Of a DNA stretch of 6,666 nt, positions 1-5,672 are shown piece after piece (position 1 is the first letter of the stretch; each line of letters begins with the position of its first letter). A program made the position numbers and the translations under genes. Below the pieces are notes generated by a model. The model searched no databases. It saw only the letters and a program-made list of their open reading frames with translations, and was not told where the DNA came from. Source of the DNA: Bacteroidota bacterium (GTDB lineage Bacteria > Bacteroidota > Bacteroidia > Bacteroidales > VadinHA17); the NCBI GenBank assembly GCA_030611395.1, contig JAUWPX010000080.1:1-6666 (forward strand). The letters are read 5' to 3'.

Positions 1-105
1 ATTCCGGAAACTGTTTCTGATAATCAAAGTCTTGGATTACTAAGGAGAGAATATGGTTTTAGAATGAGTGATATTGAGAAAATAATTAATGAATATAAAA
101 AGTAG
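1..105 (+). CDS. C-terminal end of an unrecognised protein (partial)
   Basis: Frame 1 is open from the window edge to a TAG stop at 103-105. It encodes 34 residues ending in SDIEKIINEYKK. The piece is charged and looks helical at its end (about residues 22-34), as expected for the C-terminus of a soluble protein. It is too short to assign to a family and I do not recognise it. It converges on the oxidoreductase gene, with only 8 bp between the two stop codons and no hairpin terminator between them, so the two transcripts probably overlap. That it is a real gene end is an inference from the open frame, the ordinary composition and the tight convergent packing. Confidence 0.55.
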   Translation: MPETVSDNQSLGLLRREYGFRMSDIEKIINEYKK

Positions 106-113
106 TCAAAGCG

Positions 114-1163
114 TTACGGGTTACGAGTTCCCCTCCTCTCCCGGTTACTCTTTATTGCCATTTCAATAATTTTGATAACATCTAAAGCCTCACCGGGTTT
201 AACCGCTAACTCTTCATCTCCCATAATTGCTTTATATACATTATTATAAAACTTGTTGTAATTCCCCTGCAGGGTTTTAATTCTTTCCCTGACATCTTTA
301 CCATTAATAGATGTATTAAGAAGTCCCCAAAAATTCTCCCTTTCTTTTGCCCACTTTTCACCAACCGGCCGAACGCCTTTATTCAACATCTCCTCCTGCG
401 GATCGGTACCATATTTCACGAACGATCCGTTGGTTCCATTTAAGATGTACGCGGGTCCCGGCTCCCGAACCAAATATGATGACTTTAATATCACCCTGAA
501 ATTCGGGTATTCAAAACGAATATCAAAATAATCATTTACCTTCCCTCCAGCACGAAATGTACGAATGTTTGCATTAACCAGTTCAGGTAATCCAAACAGA
601 ACAAGTGCCTGATCAATTAAATGCGAGCCCAGATTATATAATACTCCCGTGCCTTTTCCCTCCTCTTCCTTCCACGTATTCTTATTTATGAAATTTCTAT
701 ACCGGTCGAAATGGGCTTCATACTCCACTAATCTGCCTAACAGACCATCTTCAATAACTTTTTTCACTGTCAGAAAATCACCATCCCACCTGCGGTTTTG
801 AAAAACACTAAGTACAAGATTTTTTTCTTCAGCGATTTTAATAAGCTCCTCTCCATCTGAATATTCAACAACAAACGGCTTCTCAACAATAACATGTTTG
901 CCTGCATTCAAAGCATTTTTTGCTAATTCATAATGTGTATGGTCAGGTGTATTTACAACAATAAGATCAATATTTTTGTCTGACAAAAGTTCCTCGTAAC
1001 TTGTAACAATATTCACAAACGGGTATTTCTCTTTCGACCCTTTTGGGGTTCTTTCCAAAACTGTTTTAAGAATATAATTCTGATTTGCTTCCAGAAAGGG
1101 AGCATGAAAAATCCTGCCCGACATTCCATAAGAAGCTAAACCTGTACGTATCTTGTCTTTCAT
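114..1163 (-). CDS. Gfo/Idh/MocA-family NAD(P)-dependent oxidoreductase
   Basis: This 349-residue protein has the family's usual length and two-domain plan. The N-terminal Rossmann fold (about 1-120) opens with a dinucleotide-binding loop, GLASYGMSGRIFHAPFL (8-24); the FHAPF ending is typical of the YdgJ/inositol-dehydrogenase-like branch. The conserved EKP motif, whose Lys takes part in cofactor and substrate binding, is at 94-96. The FQNRRWDGDF segment is at 121-130, followed by the C-terminal alpha/beta domain. The helix with LGSHLIDQ at 178-185 supplies the catalytic His and Asp seen across the family. The reaction is probably NAD(P)-dependent oxidation or reduction of a sugar, cyclitol or related polyol in the cytoplasm; the substrate cannot be read from the sequence. 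The ATG at 1163-1161 puts the nucleotide-binding loop at the expected distance from the N-terminus. The gene lies 122 bp downstream of rtcB on the same strand, with no functional link evident. The last residues, RERRGTRNP, are encoded by short GTTAC-containing repeats and may be a recent extension. Confidence 0.92.
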   Translation of the reverse strand: MKDKIRTGLASYGMSGRIFHAPFLEANQNYILKTVLERTPKGSKEKYPFVNIVTSYEELLSDKNIDLIVVNTPDHTHYELAKNALNAGKHVIVEKPFVVEYSDGEELIKIAEEKNLVLSVFQNRRWDGDFLTVKKVIEDGLLGRLVEYEAHFDRYRNFINKNTWKEEEGKGTGVLYNLGSHLIDQALVLFGLPELVNANIRTFRAGGKVNDYFDIRFEYPNFRVILKSSYLVREPGPAYILNGTNGSFVKYGTDPQEEMLNKGVRPVGEKWAKERENFWGLLNTSINGKDVRERIKTLQGNYNKFYNNVYKAIMGDEELAVKPGEALDVIKIIEMAIKSNRERRGTRNP

Positions 1164-1187
1164 AGATTTATCTGTGTTTTATATTTG

Positions 1188-1220
1188 TAATTTTAATAAT
1201 TATTATTCTATTTAAAATTA
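1188..1220. other. AT-only inverted repeat between rtcB and the oxidoreductase gene
   Basis: TAATTTTAA at 1188-1196 and TTAAAATTA at 1212-1220 are perfect 9-bp inverted repeats around a 15-nt AT-rich spacer. They lie downstream of rtcB and 25-57 bp upstream of the oxidoreductase start. The stem contains no G or C, so it is a weak candidate for a terminator of rtcB or a binding site. In DNA this AT-rich it may be chance. The 122-bp gap shows no exact TAnnTTTG on the minus strand, so I cannot place a promoter for the oxidoreductase gene. Confidence 0.2.
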
Positions 1221-1285
1221 AGATTATCCAATCTTGTAATACCGGCCTCTTTACCAGTAATCCCCGTTCAGCAATACCATTTTTA

Positions 1286-2461
1286 TTATCCTTTTATCAC
1301 TGCCATTGGTGTTAACTCAACTATAATTTCCACCAGATCAGATTGGTTTTTCATAACTTCCTTTATATTCTTATAAGCTGAAGGGGCTTCATCAAGATCT
1401 TTTTTTGACTGTAATGAATGAAGAATTTTCTTTTTATCCAGGTCTTTGATCTCTTTTGAAAGATCCAGACTTCTTTGTGCCTGTTTACGTCCCATAACTC
1501 TTCCTGCGCCATGTGAACAACTTTCAAAACTATCCTTATTCCCTTTACCACGAACAATATAGCTGTTTGTGCCTTGCGAACCAGGGATAATGCCTGTTTG
1601 TCCTTTCTTAGCCCGGGTAGCCCCTTTACGATGAACGATAACCTGTTCGCCAAAATGTTTTTCACGTGAAGCATAATTATGGGCAATATTGATCAATGGA
1701 GCAAACTTAATTGTTTCACCATACTCATTTATGAATACCGATAAAATATTATCAATCATTAATTGTCTGTTTGCAAATGCAAAATCGATACAAAACTGCA
1801 TCTCATTCCAATATATAATTCCCTCATCACTATTTTCAGGCAAGTATGCCAGTTGCCATTTCCTGTATTCATATTTACCCCATTTATCATTAAGTTTCAT
1901 TGCCAGTTTATTATAATGGTCAGCCACCTGTTTGCCAATATTACGGCTGCCTGAATGTACCATTAACCAAATAAAACCGTCTGAACCTTTCTGAATTTCA
2001 ATAAAATGGTTCCCGCCACCCAGTGTTCCCAATTGATAAAGAGCACTATTATATTCGCGTGAAACAACCGGTAAATCATCAATTTTCATGGATTCTCCTT
2101 CCGGCATACGTTCAGGATCCCGGGACTTTTTATGGTGCTTAAATCCGAGGGGTACAAGATCCCTGATGCCATACATTATTGTGCGTAGTCTGCTTATATT
2201 AATATCATTCAATGATGTTCTGACAGCAGACATTCCGCAACCTATATCAACACCAACTGCATTGGGAATAACAACTCCTTTCGTAGCCAGCACACCACCA
2301 ATAGGCATGCCATAACCCTGGTGGCAATCGGGCATAATGACAATATGTTTGAAAGCAAAAGGGAGATTTGCCAGGTTTACCGCCTGTTTCATGGCTCCAT
2401 CTTCTACCTCATTCAACCACAATTTAATAGGAAGCCTGCCAATATGCAATACCTTTTCCAT
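1286..2461 (-). CDS. rtcB: RNA-splicing ligase RtcB (GTP-dependent 3'-phosphate/5'-OH RNA ligase)
   Basis: RtcB joins RNA 2',3'-cyclic-phosphate or 3'-phosphate ends to 5'-OH ends, using GTP and Mn2+, in RNA repair or tRNA splicing in the cytoplasm. At 391 residues it is close to the 408 of E. coli RtcB. The signature PDCHQGYGMPIGG is at 44-56 and VGVDIGCGM at 69-77, with metal ligands Asp72 and Cys75. GGGNHF carries His152, VHSGSR carries His169 and HNYAS carries His261; these match the Mn2+-binding histidines of the family. The guanylylated His is His317, in SCSHGAGR (314-321). The GTP-binding loop PGSQGTNSYIV is at 293-303. His261 and His317 are each 20 positions before E. coli His281 and His337 (numbering from memory), which supports the alignment. 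All catalytic residues are present, so the enzyme should be active. No rtcA, archease or RtcR-type regulator is nearby. The ATG at 2461 opens the typical RtcB N-terminus. The gene is divergent from the J-domain gene across a 381-bp gap containing an inverted-repeat element. Confidence 0.97.
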   Translation of the reverse strand: MEKVLHIGRLPIKLWLNEVEDGAMKQAVNLANLPFAFKHIVIMPDCHQGYGMPIGGVLATKGVVIPNAVGVDIGCGMSAVRTSLNDINISRLRTIMYGIRDLVPLGFKHHKKSRDPERMPEGESMKIDDLPVVSREYNSALYQLGTLGGGNHFIEIQKGSDGFIWLMVHSGSRNIGKQVADHYNKLAMKLNDKWGKYEYRKWQLAYLPENSDEGIIYWNEMQFCIDFAFANRQLMIDNILSVFINEYGETIKFAPLINIAHNYASREKHFGEQVIVHRKGATRAKKGQTGIIPGSQGTNSYIVRGKGNKDSFESCSHGAGRVMGRKQAQRSLDLSKEIKDLDKKKILHSLQSKKDLDEAPSAYKNIKEVMKNQSDLVEIIVELTPMAVIKG

Positions 2462-2514
2462 TTATTGCAATTTTCAAATAATCTACAATATAAGAAATAT
2501 GAAACAGTTAATAA

Positions 2515-2535
2515 AAGGCTAAGGCTAAGGCTAAG
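2515..2535 (+). repeat. Tandem AAGGCT hexamer, 3.5 copies (left arm of the palindrome)
   Basis: Three full AAGGCT units and a half unit run without error from 2515 to 2535. They lead directly into a 22-base purine-only stretch (2533-2554). Read on the rtcB strand the unit is CCTTAG/AGCCTT, and it sits about 53-74 nt upstream of the rtcB start codon. It is a short microsatellite, so the copy number could vary between strains. Confidence 0.8.
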
Positions 2536-2614
2536 AAAAAAGGAGAAAGGAAAATAAATAAAGATAATTATTTAGCCTGATTAATTTATAAGTTTTCTCT
2601 ATTATCTTATTATG

Positions 2615-2682
2615 AGCCACTAATGCACGAATAATATTAAAAAATAAATATAAATTCGTTTTAAACTAGTGAATTCGTGGCT
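2615..2682. repeat. Inner stem-loop of the palindromic element
   Basis: AGCCACTAATGCAC at 2615-2628 pairs with GTGAATTCGTGGCT at 2669-2682 in 12 of 14 positions, with a perfect AGCCAC/GTGGCT base of six pairs. Inside the loop ACGAAT (2627-2632) can alternatively pair with ATTCGT (2654-2659). The stem is noticeably richer in G+C than its surroundings, which argues against chance in this AT-rich gap. No T-run follows on either side, so it does not look like an intrinsic terminator. Confidence 0.5.
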
Positions 2683-2756
2683 GTTATGAATTATAGAAGT
2701 TAAATTCAATAAATAATAGCAAAGTTTAAGGAACAGGTTAAAAATGAAGATATATA

Positions 2757-2774
2757 AACCTTAGCCTTAGCCTG
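2757..2774 (-). repeat. Second hexamer tract, inverted copy (right arm of the palindrome)
   Basis: AACCTTAGCCTTAGCCTG contains two and a half CCTTAG units and is the inverted partner of the left hexamer tract. It ends 68 nt before the J-domain start codon. Relative to its own gene it is therefore at nearly the same distance and in the same orientation as the other tract is to rtcB. In both tracts the repeat is followed by TTTTAT on the gene-proximal side. Confidence 0.7.
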
Positions 2775-2842
2775 TTTTATATTTACCTTTTTAATTACTT
2801 TATAAAGTATGTTCTTATCTTGCATTCTGAAAAAAACCATTA

Positions 2843-3403
2843 ATGTTTCGTCAATATTTAAATATACTTGAAGTTTCTCCGGATTCAGGAATTCTTGAAA
2901 TTAAAAGAGCTTTCAGAAAAAAAGCGAAAAAGTTTCATCCTGATCTGAATAAGGATTCCGGAGCACAGGAAAAATTTATTCTGGTGAATGAAGCATATGA
3001 GTTTTTGATGAAACACTATAACCAACCAGGATTCAAATCGAAAAAAACCACAAAAGAAAGACATCGTGACTGGGTTGAAAATGAAAAAGCAAAAGCAAGG
3101 AAATATGCTGCACACCAGGCGCAGAAACAATTTGAAAAATACAAAAATTCAAAACTATACAAAACTGCAAATCTGTTATATTCAATTTATGATTATTTTG
3201 CGCTGGTTATTGGTTTATTCATAATTTTTGCTGCAATATTTGGATTGCATCTTCAGAAAGATTTCGAAGAAGGCTATACTCTTAATTCCGTGATTGCCGG
3301 TGTTTCCCTGATAATAATAGGAGGATTATTTGTATATTTTTCCATAATGAGCATACAAAGCAGAAAAGAAGAATTTAAGAAACGCCGGAAATTCTATTTC
3401 TAA
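2843..3403 (+). CDS. Membrane-anchored J-domain (DnaJ-like) co-chaperone
   Basis: This 186-residue protein starts with a J-domain (about 3-58). It has the usual first helix and turn (YLNILEVSPDSG), the basic second helix (IKRAFRKKAKKFHPDLNK), the HPD motif at 32-34 that stimulates Hsp70 ATPase, and a third helix ending ILVNEAYEFLM. A charged linker rich in Lys and Glu follows (about 62-107). Two hydrophobic segments come next (about 113-136 and 147-170), then a basic tail ending KKRRKFYF. With two membrane spans, both ends should face the cytoplasm, so the J-domain would recruit DnaK to the inner membrane. There is no Gly/Phe region, zinc finger or DnaJ C-terminal substrate domain, so it is not DnaJ itself but a class C-type J-protein; the client is unknown. 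The ATG at 2843 places the J-domain at the N-terminus as expected. It is divergent from rtcB and probably transcribed alone or with the next gene 122 bp downstream. Confidence 0.88.
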   Translation: MFRQYLNILEVSPDSGILEIKRAFRKKAKKFHPDLNKDSGAQEKFILVNEAYEFLMKHYNQPGFKSKKTTKERHRDWVENEKAKARKYAAHQAQKQFEKYKNSKLYKTANLLYSIYDYFALVIGLFIIFAAIFGLHLQKDFEEGYTLNSVIAGVSLIIIGGLFVYFSIMSIQSRKEEFKKRRKFYF

Positions 3404-3406
3404 CAA

Positions 3407-3424
3407 TCATAATGATTATTATGA
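3407..3424 (+). terminator. Possible weak hairpin just after the J-domain gene
   Basis: TCATAAT (3407-3413) and ATTATGA (3418-3424) form a perfect 7-bp stem around the loop GATT, starting 3 bp after the TAA stop. The stem is nearly all A-T and the downstream ATTTCAATATT is only loosely T-rich, so this is at best a poor intrinsic terminator. It may be chance in AT-rich DNA. Confidence 0.22.
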
Positions 3425-3525
3425 ATTTCAATATTATCACCTCAACTTCTTAATAAAAAATTGTAATTTTATTGTGGATTATTAAGAACATAGCATTGCA
3501 AATTAATATAAAAGCAATATTTGAA

Positions 3526-4053
3526 ATGAAAGAAAAAGAAATTGGATTGATAAAAAGGCAAATAGAAAAACTTGATAATAAAGACTTTGATCTGGAAGCA
3601 TGGAAAATATCCACTATCCTGATTCTTGAAAGAATTTTTGGGTACGATTCATCAAAAATCACTAAAATCAAGAATATCCATCAGGATCTAAGCAGCTGGT
3701 CATTACGCGATACCCTGGGAACTTCGAGCGGCTATGATGCATCAAAAAAATACGGAAAAGAGATTCTTGAAGCATGCATCATGGAACTTGAATCTTTAGG
3801 AACACCCGACAATATAAAGAAAAGTACAAAGCCGGAATCTCTCCCATTTGAAGTATTACTGGAAAGCCTTGAGAATGAACTGAAAGTATCTCAATTCAAA
3901 AATTTAATAAAGATCAGTAAAATAAAAGATAAACAGGAAAGGGAAAGTAAGCTAACAAATTTTTTATCAGATCTGGATAATGAAATTATCCTGCAAATAT
4001 TGGCAAATATCCTGAGTCACAAAAAAGTTGTCGGGATAATGCATACACAATAA
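3526..4053 (+). CDS. Hypothetical two-part helical protein, 175 residues
   Basis: I cannot name a family for this gene. From the ATG at 3526 it encodes 175 residues with no signal peptide or membrane segment. The first part (about 1-92) is predicted mostly helical and contains DFDLEAWKISTILILERIFG (20-39) and DLSSWSLRDTLG (54-65). A Pro/Lys-rich linker (about 93-107) leads to a second helical part (about 108-166) ending LDNEIILQILANILSHKKVVG. From memory the pattern recalls uncharacterised Bacteroidota proteins that pair such an N-terminal region with a short helical C-terminal module; this was not checked and no function follows. A TTG at 3472 would add 18 residues (starting MWIIKNIALQ), but the ATG opens on a normal charged helix and TTG starts are rare here. 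It lies 122 bp after the J-domain gene on the same strand and converges on the SiaC-like gene 50 bp away. Its composition matches its neighbours. Confidence 0.7.
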   Translation: MKEKEIGLIKRQIEKLDNKDFDLEAWKISTILILERIFGYDSSKITKIKNIHQDLSSWSLRDTLGTSSGYDASKKYGKEILEACIMELESLGTPDNIKKSTKPESLPFEVLLESLENELKVSQFKNLIKISKIKDKQERESKLTNFLSDLDNEIILQILANILSHKKVVGIMHTQ

Positions 4054-4103
4054 CCGGATTTCGGGATTCGAATTATTCTCCACGATGTTTATGCAATCCA
4101 CAT

Positions 4104-4475
4104 TCAGGATTCAATAAAATTGAAAGTAGTTTTTATGATAGATGCATAATACTCACCACGTTCAAGAATATCATCATCACCTTCCTCATAATGCCAGTTA
4201 ACAATAAGTTTTTTACCCTCGTCAACCAAACGTCCGAGACGTTTAAGAATCTTCAGAATATATCTGGCCGATCCACTATTAAAATATTCTAATTCAATAT
4301 TAACATTTGTTGTTTCCGGAGGATTTTGGCAATAATTTTCAATCCAGTCATACAAAGGATCAAAAAATTTTGATGGATCCTCATGAATAGAACGTCCACT
4401 AATAGCAATTTTTCCTGCCGGATCAAATTTTATTTCCGGCATAATTTGCGATCCTTCTTGAATTAAAACATCCAT
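4104..4475 (-). CDS. SiaC-family (DUF1987) regulatory phosphoprotein
   Basis: The 123-residue protein matches the SiaC/DUF1987 family over its full length. It has MPEIKFDPAGKIAISGRSIHEDPSKFF (12-38), then PLYDWIENYCQNPP (40-53), ELEYFNSGSARYILKIL (61-77), and the C-terminal VNWHYEEGDDDILERGEYY (92-110). In Pseudomonas aeruginosa SiaC is phosphorylated on a Thr in the YFNT-type motif by the SiaB kinase, dephosphorylated by the PP2C-like SiaA, and controls the diguanylate cyclase SiaD. Here the equivalent position appears to be Ser67, which could also be phosphorylated. No siaA, siaB or siaD gene is in the window, so the partners must be elsewhere and the c-di-GMP role cannot be assumed. The ATG at 4475 keeps the N-terminal strand usual in the family; the internal Met12 would remove it. 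The gene lies 121 bp downstream of tsaD on the same strand. That gap has no exact minus-strand TAnnTTTG, so read-through from tsaD is possible. Confidence 0.85.
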   Translation of the reverse strand: MDVLIQEGSQIMPEIKFDPAGKIAISGRSIHEDPSKFFDPLYDWIENYCQNPPETTNVNIELEYFNSGSARYILKILKRLGRLVDEGKKLIVNWHYEEGDDDILERGEYYASIIKTTFNFIES

Positions 4476-4596
4476 TTTAAAAATATCTCTGAATGTAAAT
4501 ATAAATATTTGTATTGAGAAACTAAAATCTACTTCACCTAATTATTTTAACAGTTTAATTTTTTTTTTGAAACCCGGTATGATCCCCCTCCAATAA

Positions 4597-5616
4597 TTAA
4601 ATATCCATCCTTGCCAGAGGTGCAATATCCAGTGAGGAAAACAAGCCTTTCTTAAATTTGAAATACCCCGTAATAGCTATCATAGCAGCATTATCTGTGG
4701 CAAAATTATATTCCGGAAAATAAATATCCCAGTCTCTTTTCTGCGCTTCATTTGTTAGTGTATTTCGTAAAGCAGAATTTGCTGATACTCCACCTGCAAC
4801 TCCTATTCTGCTAATTCCTGTTTTTTCCGAAGCTTTAATAAGCTTATTCAGTAAAATATCAATAATCGTTTTCTGCAAAGATGCACACAGATCCGATTTT
4901 CTTTTTTGCACAAAATATTTATCCTCTTTTACTTTATCCCTGACAAAATACAGAAAAGATGTTTTCAAACCACTAAAACTAAAATCCAGATCTTTAATCC
5001 TGGGTTTGTTAAACTGAAAAGATTCCCGATCACCCTGAACTGATAATTTATCGATCTCCGGACCTGCAGGATAAGGCAATCCAATAATTTTTCCACATTT
5101 GTCAAATGCTTCACCGGCAGCATCATCAATTGTTCGTCCAATGGTTTCCATATCCAAATAGTCTCTGATAACCATCAACTGTGTATGACCTCCTGAAACA
5201 AGTAAACTTAAAAATGGAAAGGATGGAATTCCGGAAGGTTTTTCCTTTTCCCTGATAAACTGAGCAAGTACATGGGCCTGAAGATGATTCACTTCAATAA
5301 TAGGTATATTCAGTGATATTCCAAGTCCTTTCGCAAATGAGGTTCCAACCAACAGGGATCCTAACAAGCCAGGACCTCTGGTAAATGCTACAGCATCAAT
5401 CTCATAACGACTAATTCCCGCTGACTTTATTGCCTGTTTCACAACCGGAATAATGTTTTGCTGATGAGCCCGTGAAGCAAGCTCCGGAACCACTCCCCCA
5501 TAATTCCTGTGGACATCCTGATCAGCAATCAGATTTGATAACAAATAACCATCCTGAATTATAGCAGCAGATGTGTCATCACATGAAGATTCTATTCCAA
5601 GGATGGTAATACTCAT
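4597..5616 (-). CDS. tsaD: tRNA N6-adenosine threonylcarbamoyltransferase TsaD
   Basis: TsaD transfers the threonylcarbamoyl group from TC-AMP to A37 of ANN-decoding tRNAs, working with TsaB and TsaE in the cytoplasm; TsaC makes the TC-AMP. At 339 residues it is the normal bacterial length. The ASKHA-fold phosphate-binding start GIESSCDDTSAAI is at 7-19. The metal-binding pair His111 and His115 is in NHLQAHVLA, and the third ligand is Asp308 in FATDNAAM. Other signatures are RGPGLLGSLLVG (80-91), SGGHTQL (141-147), DDAAGEAFDK (164-173), DFSFSGLKTS (211-220) and AGGVSANSALR (274-284). All key residues are present. The start ATG at 5616 gives the conserved N-terminus. It is head-to-head with the tamB-like gene, a pairing I recall as common in Bacteroidota, and a -7-like site lies 65-72 nt upstream. 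None of tsaB, tsaC or tsaE is nearby, which is usual. Confidence 0.98.
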   Translation of the reverse strand: MSITILGIESSCDDTSAAIIQDGYLLSNLIADQDVHRNYGGVVPELASRAHQQNIIPVVKQAIKSAGISRYEIDAVAFTRGPGLLGSLLVGTSFAKGLGISLNIPIIEVNHLQAHVLAQFIREKEKPSGIPSFPFLSLLVSGGHTQLMVIRDYLDMETIGRTIDDAAGEAFDKCGKIIGLPYPAGPEIDKLSVQGDRESFQFNKPRIKDLDFSFSGLKTSFLYFVRDKVKEDKYFVQKRKSDLCASLQKTIIDILLNKLIKASEKTGISRIGVAGGVSANSALRNTLTNEAQKRDWDIYFPEYNFATDNAAMIAITGYFKFKKGLFSSLDIAPLARMDI

Positions 5617-5672
5617 TTCGTTAAAGATTTATTGAAGATTTATGAACTTTTTTCGTTTTTTTGCCTTAGAAT

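Larger units (their letters stand above)
2511..2780. repeat. Nested palindromic element with inverted hexamer-repeat arms in the rtcB/J-domain gap
   Basis: The 381-bp gap at 2462-2842 has no credible gene and is dominated by this structure. The left arm at 2511-2530 reads ATAAAAGGCTAAGGCTAAGG. The right arm at 2759-2780 is its reverse complement apart from two extra bases (TG at 2773-2774); the 15 bp at 2516-2530 and 2759-2773 pair perfectly. A second stem lies inside (2615-2628 with 2669-2682). The outer pair is centred near 2645.5 and the inner near 2648.5, so the whole stretch could fold as one long interrupted hairpin. A weaker match, TTTAGCCTG at 2571-2579 against CAGGTTAAA at 2734-2742 (8 of 9), fits the same fold. 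There is no transposase and no clear target-site duplication. It may be a MITE/REP-like non-autonomous repeat or a symmetrical regulatory region for the two divergent genes. Confidence 0.55.

Noticed and set aside
1180..1187. TATATTTG, an exact TAnnTTTG promoter match on the plus strand
   Set aside because: Both neighbouring genes are on the minus strand and no plus-strand gene follows, so chance in AT-rich DNA is likelier.
1363..2315. Open frames of 60-110 codons in other frames across rtcB
   Set aside because: They overlap a fully conserved RtcB coding sequence and have no recognisable motifs; they are shadows.
2778..2785. TATATTTA as a -7 element for the J-domain gene
   Set aside because: It matches only part of the consensus (final A instead of G) and has no TTTG about 20 nt upstream. 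Similar near-matches are frequent in this gap.
2462..2842. Possible CRISPR array or riboswitch in the rtcB/J-domain gap
   Set aside because: There are no regularly spaced direct repeats with spacers and no recognisable aptamer core. The repeats are contiguous hexamers in inverted arms.
3472..3525. TTG-initiated 18-residue N-terminal extension of the hypothetical protein
   Set aside because: The ATG at 3526 is a better start codon. The extra residues are unremarkable, and TTG starts are uncommon in such genomes.
4559..4568. Run of ten T on the plus strand between the SiaC-like gene and tsaD, as a terminator
   Set aside because: No G+C-rich hairpin precedes it and no plus-strand gene ends there. 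It is on the wrong strand to terminate tsaD.
4701..4708. CAAAATTA (minus-strand TAATTTTG) as a promoter for the SiaC-like gene
   Set aside because: It lies inside tsaD more than 220 bp from the SiaC-like start and has no -33 partner.
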